The position numbers and the translations under genes are program-made. The notes below the pieces were generated by a model. The model was not told the DNA's origin, ran no database searches, and saw only the letters and a program-made list of their open reading frames with translations. A stretch of DNA of 64,000 nucleotides from NCBI GenBank assembly GCA_020636315.1, contig JACJYA010000005.1, positions 124,001 through 188,000 of the forward strand. The letters are read 5' to 3'. Positions 28,232 through 36,064 of the stretch are shown piece after piece; within the stretch, counting starts at the first letter, position 1, and every line of letters starts with the position of its first letter. Origin of the DNA: Lewinellaceae bacterium (lineage in GTDB: Bacteria; Bacteroidota; Bacteroidia; Chitinophagales; Saprospiraceae).

Positions 28232-31105
28232 ATGAAAACCTCTGAAGCAAAAACAGCGGCCCAAAACCTGCACCGGCAGCAGGCTAATCAGCCCTTCTTC
28301 CGCAAGGAGGAGGAGAGCCCGGCCGTTTTTGGCCCTGAACCGGAGGTTCAACCCTTTTTCAGCCCTCCTGGCGACGGACAGGGCGTTTCGCCTTTCTTTT
28401 CTCCTTCCATTCAACCCAAACTGAAGATCGGCCAGCCCGGCGATCAATACGAGCAGGAGGCGGACGCGATGGCGGAAAAGGTAGTGCAGCGGCTGGAACA
28501 AAGCAATGAACGATCCTCCAAGCCGGTGGCCTCTGGCGAAACTTCAACCAATAGCCTTCATCGCTCAACTCTTCAGGAATTGCATCGGCAGCAGCAGGAA
28601 GGTGAAGAGGAGGAAGCCGTACATCGCAAGCCTATATTCGAAAGTGAGGCAGAACCTGTCCCCGAATCGGTGCAACGCCAGGCCTTGCCGGCCAGTGAAA
28701 TTGTGACTGCCCCCAATATTCAGCACCAGGGACAGCAGGAATCTCAGGACGAAGAGGAAATATCTGAAGAAGAGCCGGAATTACAGCGCAAGCCCATATT
28801 CGAGAGCGATGGCGACGGAGAGAACTCTACTCTCCAGGCTAAGGAAACAGATCAAATCTTAAATCTTGAATCTTCAGGCCCCGGCTCCAACCTGGAAAGC
28901 CGCCTCGCCGCCACCAAAGGCAGCGGCGCCCCGATGGGGGAGGGAACGCGCACCTCCATGGAATCGGCCTTCGGCTCGGATTTCAGCGGGGTGCGGGTGC
29001 ATACCGATCCTTCGTCCGTACAGATGAGTCAGGAGTTGGGGGCAAGGGCATTCACCCACGGCTCGGATGTGTATTTCAATGCCGGCCAGTATGACCCCGG
29101 CTCGGGGGAAGGGAAGAAGCTGCTGGCGCATGAGTTGACGCATGTGGTGCAGCAGGGGGGTAAATTAAAAAATGAAAAAATAGCTGATTCTATCCGAAAT
29201 AGTGGACGATTTATTCAGCGGCAGGGAACACCTGAAACAGGATTGGGAACAACTGAAGGGGAAGTAACAACGTTAACGGAATCCGAAACAGAAGATGCCA
29301 CATCTGTTTTTAGTAAAGGCGAATATACTGTTTCCAAAGATCCTGCTGATTCAAATAAGTTGATTGTAAAAAAAGGGGAAGATGTGCTGAGTTCCGGAAG
29401 TATAAAAATTTCCGAGCGTCGGGATGAACTTGTTGGTGACGAAAAAGCGGAATACACTTTAAATGCTGTTGTCAAAATTGCCCGTTTTGTTGGAGAGCAG
29501 GTCGATGGGATAACCTACTCGATCCCGACAGACCTAATGGGAACATCGGATGATAATAATAAGATTGTGCCTGATGATATTATCATGGGGATTGCGCTCC
29601 TGCAAGCTTATCATGAAATTGGAATTGACGGCGAACCAGGACCCCAGTTTATTGCGGAGGTAATGGGATTATTTACAGAGGAAGACAGTGCAACACGGAA
29701 GAAAAAGTTTATGGATGAAAGTTCCAACACTTCATTGACCGGAGTTGCAGGCAATCAGATTGAAGTTCCGGATTTTGACAGTGAAGAGGCTACTTTGTAC
29801 GATTTCTTCCGTAGCATCACGCTTGCAAGAAACGGGCTATGGAGTGATCGGGATAACATCACCAACATTACGGGCATAAGACGTCAGCTGGAAGACCCTA
29901 AGCCACATTGGAATGATACTATTGCTGTGAGTTGGGTAACAATAGAGGAAGAGACACAGGTAAAACATTCCAAAATTTTTGTAGGCACCACAGAACCGGG
30001 TAACTTGAGCACTAATAAAAAACTTCTGCCTCAGACAATCATATTTAAATTGGGTTATCATAAAAGCCGCCAACCGGCCGGCCGTGGCCATCGTACCCTA
30101 ACCCAAACGGCATCGGGTGAACTAATTTTTGACCCTAAGGATCAACGTGGCTTGAATTTACATCCGGGTGGTACAACCGGAAAAATTCTTGGCATGAGTA
30201 GCCAATTGCCTGGAGGCACTGTTTCTACTGAGGAACAAGTCAAAGCAAATTTGATATTGGTTGAGATTTTTAGCATACTTACCAGATGGGGGATCGATCC
30301 TTCCAAAGCTGCTTATAAAAACCTGGAGGAATGGAAAGGAGCACAATCACTGGTTTTTGGAGGCATAGAGGGAGGGAACATTTCTGTTTATAAAGAAGGT
30401 GAAGCAGACAATCCTAAATTGCTTACGATTAATCCGAGAAAGAATTGGCTGGTACAGCACTGGGTGGTTCAGAAGAGTGATCGGGAAACTTTCTTCCGGA
30501 TATTGGAAGCAGTAGATGAAGATTTTGAGAGGCCAGAAAATTCGCAGGATCTTACTACAGCTCAATTGCTTGCCCTTGTGACGGATCAGCATGTTGAAGG
30601 AATCGTAAAAAAACAGCTAGAGGTGTTTCCCCAGCTTAATAAAATTGATGGTTATGCTGGCAGCACATTTTTAGATATCCTAGATGGTAAGATACCTGGT
30701 ATTGCAGTACGTAAAGCCAAAGCAGAAGCGGATTTTGAACGGATTGAAGAATTGTTTGCCAAGTTTAATACTAATACAGTTCTGACAGAAGCGCATAAAA
30801 CTTATTTGAAAGAAAATATAAAAGCCCAAACGCTGGCAGAAAGGGAAATTTTGCAGAATCCGGATAAAACGGAGGAACTTGAAGATAAGGCTCTTGAAGT
30901 CAAAGAAGAAGTAGGGCCTTGGTCAACCCTTTGTCAGGTTATTTTTGGCCCTGAAAAGTTCTATGAATTCTTAATGGATGTAACAGATAAGGCTTTGGAA
31001 TCCGGACAACGCAGATGGTACTACACCCTTATTAATGATTCATCCCTAACGCCGGAATCCACCAGCTCCTCTGAATCCACCACAGGGCCAGTTGAGGAGA
31101 GTTGA
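28232..31105 (+). CDS. DUF4157-containing eCIS cargo, modular, C-terminal domain unknown
   Basis: 957 residues. The N-terminal part has several PFF motifs (QPFFRK, QPFFSP, SPFFSP within residues 20-55), then LKIGQPGDQYEQEADAMAEK, the usual lead-in of DUF4157 proteins. An acidic linker with two RKPIFES segments follows. The DUF4157 domain (about 232-308) contains GAPMGEGTRTSMESAFGSDF and the HELTHVVQQ metallopeptidase-like motif. Residues 309-957 are a separate, mostly helical and beta-mixed region with no family I recognise, encoded by clearly more AT-rich DNA starting at about 29161. DUF4157 is the commonest marker of eCIS-associated cargo. The swap of composition at the domain boundary suggests a replaceable toxin or effector module. 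No catalytic motif is obvious in it. Confidence 0.8.
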   Translation: MKTSEAKTAAQNLHRQQANQPFFRKEEESPAVFGPEPEVQPFFSPPGDGQGVSPFFSPSIQPKLKIGQPGDQYEQEADAMAEKVVQRLEQSNERSSKPVASGETSTNSLHRSTLQELHRQQQEGEEEEAVHRKPIFESEAEPVPESVQRQALPASEIVTAPNIQHQGQQESQDEEEISEEEPELQRKPIFESDGDGENSTLQAKETDQILNLESSGPGSNLESRLAATKGSGAPMGEGTRTSMESAFGSDFSGVRVHTDPSSVQMSQELGARAFTHGSDVYFNAGQYDPGSGEGKKLLAHELTHVVQQGGKLKNEKIADSIRNSGRFIQRQGTPETGLGTTEGEVTTLTESETEDATSVFSKGEYTVSKDPADSNKLIVKKGEDVLSSGSIKISERRDELVGDEKAEYTLNAVVKIARFVGEQVDGITYSIPTDLMGTSDDNNKIVPDDIIMGIALLQAYHEIGIDGEPGPQFIAEVMGLFTEEDSATRKKKFMDESSNTSLTGVAGNQIEVPDFDSEEATLYDFFRSITLARNGLWSDRDNITNITGIRRQLEDPKPHWNDTIAVSWVTIEEETQVKHSKIFVGTTEPGNLSTNKKLLPQTIIFKLGYHKSRQPAGRGHRTLTQTASGELIFDPKDQRGLNLHPGGTTGKILGMSSQLPGGTVSTEEQVKANLILVEIFSILTRWGIDPSKAAYKNLEEWKGAQSLVFGGIEGGNISVYKEGEADNPKLLTINPRKNWLVQHWVVQKSDRETFFRILEAVDEDFERPENSQDLTTAQLLALVTDQHVEGIVKKQLEVFPQLNKIDGYAGSTFLDILDGKIPGIAVRKAKAEADFERIEELFAKFNTNTVLTEAHKTYLKENIKAQTLAEREILQNPDKTEELEDKALEVKEEVGPWSTLCQVIFGPEKFYEFLMDVTDKALESGQRRWYYTLINDSSLTPESTSSSESTTGPVEES

Positions 31106-31127
31106 TTTTATTAACGGCTCGAATTTC

Positions 31128-31793
31128 ATGTATATGAGATACATAATTGGATGTTATTGTTTTCTTTGCCTGGTTGGTTGTGCCAATGCACCTTCCCCCA
31201 AATCCTCAGAATTCGTGAAAAACGTTGAAGGAATTGATTCCTCTGGAGTCATAATTGATTCAGTTAATGAATCCAGGTCCATAGACAAAAACAATTCACA
31301 AATGAAGGCAAATGCTATTCCCGAGTGCGGTTGCTATGCCGTTGGATACATCACAGATCCAGGTATCAAGGGAGTTGCATTTTTCAAAGAAGTAGATGGG
31401 GAGGTAGTACATCGGGTAACCATTGATGTTGATCAGGAGGAATTTCTGGAAATTTCAGTTGTTCAATCTGAAAATGGGTGGTTTCGAGTCGGGAAAGTAA
31501 AGAACCCGTTTTCAGAAATTCCAAATGATCAGGCCTTGTCTGGACTGTGGGTCGATGGGGCTTTATTAAGAGTATATCTCCCAGATGCTGATGTAAAGGT
31601 AAATCTATATGATCAACCTGACAAAACGTCTCGAGTAACCCACCAGGTAAACGCATTAGGGAATTACCAACTTTCAGTTATTGGATGCTGCCGTAATTGG
31701 GTTTATGCCGAATATCGGGCGGCATCCGGAGAATCATACCGGGGGTGGCTGTCTCCGGAAGATATTTGCAGCACTCCTATAAGTAATTGTTGA
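31128..31793 (+). CDS. AT-rich lipoprotein next to the DUF4157 cargo
   Basis: 221 residues from the ATG at 31128; a second ATG at 31134 gives 219 residues. Both lead into a short hydrophobic segment ending in a lipobox, CFLCLVGC, at about residues 12-20, so it is a probable lipoprotein anchored in an envelope membrane. The C-terminal half (about residues 140-215) looks like a bacterial SH3-like domain (NLYDQPDKTSRVTHQVNALG, WVYAEYRA, GWLSPEDIC). It lies 22 bp after the cargo gene, on the same AT-rich segment, and the composition returns to normal before the ParA gene. It may be an immunity or accessory protein for the cargo C-terminus. That is inference from linkage and localisation. Confidence 0.6.
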   Translation: MYMRYIIGCYCFLCLVGCANAPSPKSSEFVKNVEGIDSSGVIIDSVNESRSIDKNNSQMKANAIPECGCYAVGYITDPGIKGVAFFKEVDGEVVHRVTIDVDQEEFLEISVVQSENGWFRVGKVKNPFSEIPNDQALSGLWVDGALLRVYLPDADVKVNLYDQPDKTSRVTHQVNALGNYQLSVIGCCRNWVYAEYRAASGESYRGWLSPEDICSTPISNC

Positions 31794-32081
31794 GTATGAG
31801 CTTATTGAACTTGGGCGTAAAAAGTTGGGAATTTGGGGATAGTACAATTAAGTGGGTCCGCGTTAAGCTAACCCACTGGTTACCAGTGCGGTCAGGAACC
31901 CATAAACCAGGAACGATGAACACTCCCGGAATGTATTATTCAACCAGATTGATTCAAGGGGGCTTTTCCTATCAGAAAGCTGGGATGTTTGAGAACCCAA
32001 ATGTTCTCTGAAAGCCGTATATTTAGAATATGGCCTGGAAAGCTAATAATTTTTAACCAACAACCGTCAACCCTGACACCC

Positions 32082-32855
32082 ATGCCTACCATCTCCTTAG
32101 CCATCCAGAAAGGAGGCTCCGGCAAGACGACCACCACCATCAACCTGGCTGCGGCCCTCAAGCAGCTGGGCCACAGCGTGCTGCTCATCGACCTGGACCC
32201 GCAGGCCAACCTCAGCCAGGCTCTGGGGCTGCTGGAGGAAGTGGAGCCCAACATCTATAACGAATTCCAAAAGGCCGCCAGCGGAGCGAAAAGCGGGCTG
32301 AAGGCCATCATCACGGAGCGCAGCGGGCTGCCGCTGGTGCCGGCCGCCCTGGAACTGGCCGGCGCGGAGCTGGAACTGGTGAGCATTTACGGCCGGGAGC
32401 AACTGCTCAGCCGGATGCTGAAACCCCTGAAAAACGAATACGACTTTATCTTCATCGACTGCCCGCCGGCCATCGGGATGCTGACGGTCAATGCCCTGGT
32501 GGCCAGCGATTACGTAATGATGCCCCTTCAGGCGGAGTTCCTTCCGCTGAAAGGAGTGAAAAGTTTTATGCGCCACTTCCAGCAGATCAAAAATACCCTG
32601 AACAAGAAGCTGAACATCCTGGGTTTTGTACTGACCAAATACGACCAGCGCAAAACCATGAACCGAAATGTGCTGGATAAACTGATGGAGGATTACGGTG
32701 ATAAGGTTTTCAAAACCCGCATTCGCACCAATATAGCCCTGGCGCAGGCCCAGGAACAGGGAGTGGATATTTTCAGTTTCAGCAAAAGCGCCAATGGGGC
32801 GCTGGACTATATGGAGCTGGCCCAGGAATTCCTGAAGCGGGTCGAAACCCGCTGA
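32082..32855 (+). CDS. Orphan ParA/MinD-family ATPase in the eCIS locus
   Basis: 257 residues from the ATG at 32082. A deviant Walker A motif, KGGSGKTTTTINLA, is at residues about 11-23, Walker A' DLDPQANLS at about 41-49, and a Walker B-like FIFIDCPPAIGMLTVNALVA near 125-140. These are typical of ParA, which uses ATP-dependent dimerisation to position DNA or protein cargo. There is no ParB or parS candidate in the window, so a plasmid- or chromosome-partition role is unlikely. Its position between two DUF4157 genes suggests positioning of particles or cargo in the cell, or control of injection-system gene dosage. Spacing is 56 bp to the next coding start at 32912. Confidence 0.85.
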   Translation: MPTISLAIQKGGSGKTTTTINLAAALKQLGHSVLLIDLDPQANLSQALGLLEEVEPNIYNEFQKAASGAKSGLKAIITERSGLPLVPAALELAGAELELVSIYGREQLLSRMLKPLKNEYDFIFIDCPPAIGMLTVNALVASDYVMMPLQAEFLPLKGVKSFMRHFQQIKNTLNKKLNILGFVLTKYDQRKTMNRNVLDKLMEDYGDKVFKTRIRTNIALAQAQEQGVDIFSFSKSANGALDYMELAQEFLKRVETR

Positions 32856-32911
32856 TTTTTCGGCGGCATTGCTCAGAAATTCGTAAATTGATAATTCAAC
32901 CATTAAATATT

Positions 32912-33646
32912 ATGAAATACCGAAATATCCGTTCCCTCCCTTCCCACCCCTCTCATACTCAGCGGCCGCAAAAACCTTTCTTTTCCAGTTCACTTTCCGT
33001 ACAGGCCAAGGAAGAAAATGCATTTTTCCAGGCCCGCCTCAAGGTTGGCCAGCCGGGAGACAAATACGAGCAGGAAGCCGATGCCATGGCGGAAGCGGTA
33101 GTCAATGACTCCTCCGGGCCGGAGGTTCAGCGAATGGGCCAGGAAGAGGAAGAACTGCAGGCCAAAGCCGGGCCGCACTCACCGGAACTGCAGCGGGCGG
33201 AGGATGAAGAAGAGCTTCAGATGCAAAAAGATGACGAAGAAGAATTGCAGATGAAGGAAGAGGAGGAAGAACTACAAATGCAGGAGGAAGAAGAAGAGCT
33301 GCAAATGCAAGAGCAGCCCGGAGGAGGAAAAGTAGCCGGTACTTCCCTGTCCAACCGGATCACTTCCGCCGCCGGCCGGGGTAAGCCCCTGTCTGCCGGT
33401 ACAAAGGCGGAGATGGAATCCGCCTTCAGTGCCGATTTCAGCGGGGTCAGTGTCCATACTGATGAGGAATCGGTTGCGATGAACCAGGGCCTTGGAGCCC
33501 AGGCCTTCACTCACGGGAAGGATGTATTCTTCAATGCCGGCAAATACAACCCGGAATCGGCAGATGGCAAACGGCTTCTGGCCCATGAGCTGACCCATGT
33601 AGTGCAGCAGAATGGGGAAGAAGTTCAGCCTGAGAATAAAAAATGA
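32912..33646 (+). CDS. Small DUF4157 protein with acidic repeats
   Basis: 244 residues from the ATG at 32912; an in-frame TTG eight codons upstream is less likely. It has the same plan as the large cargo: RPQKPFFSSSLSVQ and ENAFFQARLK, then LKVGQPGDKYEQEADAMAEA, an acidic repeat region, and a DUF4157 domain (about residues 155-235) ending in LLAHELTHVVQQN. The protein stops about 14 residues after the HELTH motif, so no effector module follows. It could be a truncated cargo, a chaperone or adaptor for loading, or a decoy. It lies between ParA and the ATPase. Confidence 0.85.
   Translation: MKYRNIRSLPSHPSHTQRPQKPFFSSSLSVQAKEENAFFQARLKVGQPGDKYEQEADAMAEAVVNDSSGPEVQRMGQEEEELQAKAGPHSPELQRAEDEEELQMQKDDEEELQMKEEEEELQMQEEEEELQMQEQPGGGKVAGTSLSNRITSAAGRGKPLSAGTKAEMESAFSADFSGVSVHTDEESVAMNQGLGAQAFTHGKDVFFNAGKYNPESADGKRLLAHELTHVVQQNGEEVQPENKK
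33202..33316 (+). repeat. EELQMQ-type acidic repeat tract in the small DUF4157 gene
   Basis: Five or so in-phase copies of a Glu-rich motif, each ending EELQM(Q/K), run over about 38 residues (near residues 98-135) with almost identical codons in the last copies. Such tracts expand and contract by slippage. The sequence is acidic and disordered in character, and it sits exactly where the large cargo has its own acidic linker (about 130-230). Confidence 0.8.
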
Positions 33647-33656
33647 AAACAGGCTC

Positions 33657-34013
33657 TCAGGGAGTAATGGTCCCCGTGAAGCCCGAGACCTGCACGCTGA
33701 CGGTATCCAGGTTGGTATCTATATTGTCCAGGCTGGTTTTGATGTTCTCCAGGTTGGTATTGGTGGTGGCTATTCCGGCCAGGGAGTCTTTGATGGTGCT
33801 GAGGTGGGTTTTTATAGTGGTTAGTTCGGTTTTGATGTTCTCCAGGTTGGCCTTCTGGGTGCGGAGGTGCTGGTCGGTAACCCGGGCGTGATAGTAGATG
33901 ATGTAGGCGTGGATGTTTTCGTCCCATTTCAGGCCGTTTGTATGGGTGGCAAAGTCTTCTTTGAAAGTATCGAAGTAGTTGTCCAGCATATCGGAAGTGG
34001 GGTTTTCAGGCAT
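33657..34013 (-). CDS. Small coiled-coil protein on the opposite strand
   Basis: 118 residues, antisense to the surrounding operon. ATG at 34013 has AAAGGA about 7 bp upstream on the minus strand, a good ribosome-binding site. The N-terminus (residues 1-50, DMLDNYFDTFKEDFATH) is helical; residues about 55-108 form heptad-like repeats of ENIKT(E/S)L-x-x-I-x-x-x-L, typical of a coiled coil, and contain multiple Leu-Asn-Ile registers. No family recognised. It sits between the small DUF4157 gene and the ATPase. Two + strand frames on the same DNA read as shadows. It may be a tail-fibre-like trimeriser or a small scaffold; I cannot tell. Confidence 0.65.
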   Translation of the reverse strand: MPENPTSDMLDNYFDTFKEDFATHTNGLKWDENIHAYIIYYHARVTDQHLRTQKANLENIKTELTTIKTHLSTIKDSLAGIATTNTNLENIKTSLDNIDTNLDTVSVQVSGFTGTITP

Positions 34014-34081
34014 TTTTCTGTCCTTTGGTTAATGGGATTAAGTTACAAAAAAAAGGTACAGGATTCAACAGATTTATTGCG

Positions 34082-35464
34082 ATGTCGAATGATCAAAGAG
34101 GGGCTCCTGAAGTCCTATCATCGTTAAGTAAAGAAGTATCTCATGTTTTGCAGAATGAGCTGCGGTGGCTGGCCCGGGTTTTTGAGGAAAGCCTGGCCAG
34201 GCAGTTCAACGGCTCCGGCGACGGGGATGGAATAGCCCACCTTCCGCCTCCCGGCCTTCCGGGTACGGGCACGGCCTATGAACGCTTCGTTGCTCAGCAT
34301 AAACTCAACGATACGGAACGGCTGGCCCTGATCCTGGCGCTTTCTCCTCATATCGCTCCCGGCTTTCTCGACGACCTCATCCAGGACAAACTGCCTAAGG
34401 CCGGCGACTTCCCCCAGATCGGAGGCTCTAAAGGCAAACAATACCGTGGGGTTATTCCCACCGGCGAAACGGCGCTGTTCCTGTTCGGAGGGAGCGGGCT
34501 TGAAAAACGCTTCCGCCTGCAGCAGATATTCGGCCCGGAGCACCTGTTTACCCGGAAGCGGATACTGTTGCTGGAAGAAACACCTTCCGGTGAGCCGGCG
34601 ATGAGCGGGAGGATCGTCCTTTCCCAGGAGTATATTGACCTTTTTACCTTTGGCAAGGTAATCCGCCCCCGGTTCAGCCTCACTTTTCCGGCCCAGCTGA
34701 TCGAGACGCGGCTGGATTGGGATGACCTGGTCCTGAACCCGCAGACCCTGAAGGAAGTCCATGAACTGGAAGCATGGGTCCGGCATGGAAAAGCGCTGCT
34801 CGAAGACTGGAATATGGGCAGGCGGCTTAAGCCGGGGTTCCGGGCGCTCTTCTACGGCCCCCCCGGCACCGGTAAGACCCTGACGGCGAGCCTGCTTGGA
34901 AAATACACCGGAAAAGACGTCTATAAGATCGACCTGTCGATGGTCATTTCGAAATACATTGGGGAGACAGAGAAAAACCTGGCCAACCTCTTTGCCAAGG
35001 CGGAAAACAAGGACTGGATTCTTTTTTTCGATGAGGCCGACGCTCTTTTTGGGAAAAGGACCAATGTGAAGGATGCGCATGATAAATACGCCAACCAGGA
35101 AGTAGCCTATCTGCTCCAGAGAGTCGAAGATTACAACGGGTTGGTCATCCTGGCCTCCAATTTCAAATCTAATATTGACGATGCTTTTGTCCGCCGGTTT
35201 CAGGCCATTATTCATTTTCCCATGCCAAGCGCGGCCGAACGGCTGAAGATCTGGCAAAAGGCCTTTCCGGAGGTAACCCGTTTGGAAGAGGGCGTCAGCC
35301 TTCCCGCCATCGCCCAGAAATACGAATTATCCGGCGCCAATATCATGAATGTAGTACAGCACGCCTGTCTGCTCGCTTTGGAAGAAGGAACCAAAGAGAT
35401 AACCGGAGAAATGATCCAGAAAGGCATTACCAAGGAGTTTGCCAAGGAAGGGCGGATCGGTTAG
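34082..35464 (+). CDS. AAA+ ATPase of the eCIS (Afp15/Pvc15-like)
   Basis: 460 residues from the ATG at 34082. An in-frame TTG upstream at 34025 would add 19 residues that do not look conserved. The N-terminal half is a winged or helical region (KLNDTERLALILALSPHIAP, about 75-95). The AAA+ core contains Walker A GPPGTGKT (about 258-265), Walker B ILFFDEADALFG (about 312-323), a sensor NFKSNIDDAFVRRF (about 360-373), and an Arg-finger-like RR. Afp15/Pvc15 ATPases help assemble the particles, probably by handling tape measure or cargo, and are present in most eCIS types. The stop codon at 35464 is 2 bp from the stop of the convergent CAP gene. Confidence 0.92.
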   Translation: MSNDQRGAPEVLSSLSKEVSHVLQNELRWLARVFEESLARQFNGSGDGDGIAHLPPPGLPGTGTAYERFVAQHKLNDTERLALILALSPHIAPGFLDDLIQDKLPKAGDFPQIGGSKGKQYRGVIPTGETALFLFGGSGLEKRFRLQQIFGPEHLFTRKRILLLEETPSGEPAMSGRIVLSQEYIDLFTFGKVIRPRFSLTFPAQLIETRLDWDDLVLNPQTLKEVHELEAWVRHGKALLEDWNMGRRLKPGFRALFYGPPGTGKTLTASLLGKYTGKDVYKIDLSMVISKYIGETEKNLANLFAKAENKDWILFFDEADALFGKRTNVKDAHDKYANQEVAYLLQRVEDYNGLVILASNFKSNIDDAFVRRFQAIIHFPMPSAAERLKIWQKAFPEVTRLEEGVSLPAIAQKYELSGANIMNVVQHACLLALEEGTKEITGEMIQKGITKEFAKEGRIG

Positions 35465-35466
35465 CA

Positions 35467-35967
35467 TTATTGCTTTCCGAGGTCTTGTACCCAATACAAC
35501 CCGGCTTTTGCTGCCCCCATTTCCTCATATTCTCTGCTCATCATGTTCTCGCAATGCCCCGGGCTATCTTTCCATCCCCGGACCACAGCGCTTACGTCCG
35601 GATGCCCCCAGGCAATATTCTCGGCGATGGCCCGCCAGGAGTACCCGGCTTCCGTTGCCCGTTGGCTCATGGTGCTGCCGTCGGAGCCTCTGTGGTTGAA
35701 AAAACCGTTGCGGTTCATATCACCGGCGTGCCGCCGGGCGGCGCTGGCCAGTTGGTTGTTCCAGCTCAGAGGGGGGGCAGGAGGCATCCATTGGGAACCA
35801 CATCGGCAGCCGCTTTCCCGCAGTGCATTGACTTCGTCCAGCATCTGGCTGGCCAGTGAGGGGGCCTCGTTTATCACCTCCGGTTCTTCAGGAGTGGGCT
35901 CCATACCGGGCTTTGAGCAGGCGAAAACAGCGAGAGCGATCAGAAAAGCCTGGATCATGGTTTTCAT
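35467..35967 (-). CDS. CAP-domain (SCP/PR1-like) lipoprotein
   Basis: 166 residues on the minus strand. The N-terminus MKTMIQAFLIALAVFACSKP is a lipoprotein signal with the lipobox Cys at residue 17. The CAP domain then spans about 40-160: LDEVNALRESGC, ARRHAGDMNRNGFFNHRGS, AENIAWGHPDVSAVV, WKDSPGHCENMMS, and a Cys-rich element RCGSQW. These are the canonical CAP motifs, including the two His and two Glu of the cavity. Bacterial CAP proteins are secreted and their activity is not settled. Its stop lies 2 bp from the ATPase stop, so the two genes converge and end without an obvious terminator between them. Confidence 0.88.
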   Translation of the reverse strand: MKTMIQAFLIALAVFACSKPGMEPTPEEPEVINEAPSLASQMLDEVNALRESGCRCGSQWMPPAPPLSWNNQLASAARRHAGDMNRNGFFNHRGSDGSTMSQRATEAGYSWRAIAENIAWGHPDVSAVVRGWKDSPGHCENMMSREYEEMGAAKAGLYWVQDLGKQ

Positions 35968-36031
35968 ATTTGGAAAAGGATATGGTTACCTTCAATAATC
36001 GTTCGGATTGAAGTGTTTATTATATGTAATG

Positions 36032-36050
36032 AGTGTTAAGATTAAACACT
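36032..36050. promoter_or_regulatory. Palindromic site upstream of the subtilisin gene
   Basis: AGTGTT (36032-36037) and AACACT (36045-36050) form a 6-bp inverted repeat with a 7-nt spacer, 15 bp before the ATG of the protease gene and in the intergenic gap with the divergent CAP gene. It could be an operator or a small hairpin in the leader. No -10 match is convincing beside it. Confidence 0.3.
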
Positions 36051-36064
36051 AAAACCTTTTCATC

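Noticed and set aside
29128..29145. HELTH motif as proof of a protease effector
   Set aside because: It belongs to the DUF4157 domain common to all such proteins; activity cannot be inferred from it.
31787..32011. 74-codon ORF between the lipoprotein and ParA
   Set aside because: No motif, starts in the preceding stop region, and the ParA start is better supported further downstream.
33202..33316. CRISPR-like array
   Set aside because: Repeats are coding, in phase and too short with no unique spacers; they are an acidic peptide tract.
33612..33891. Two plus-strand ORFs over the coiled-coil gene
   Set aside because: Val-rich shadows of the antisense gene, which has the better ribosome-binding site and clear heptads.
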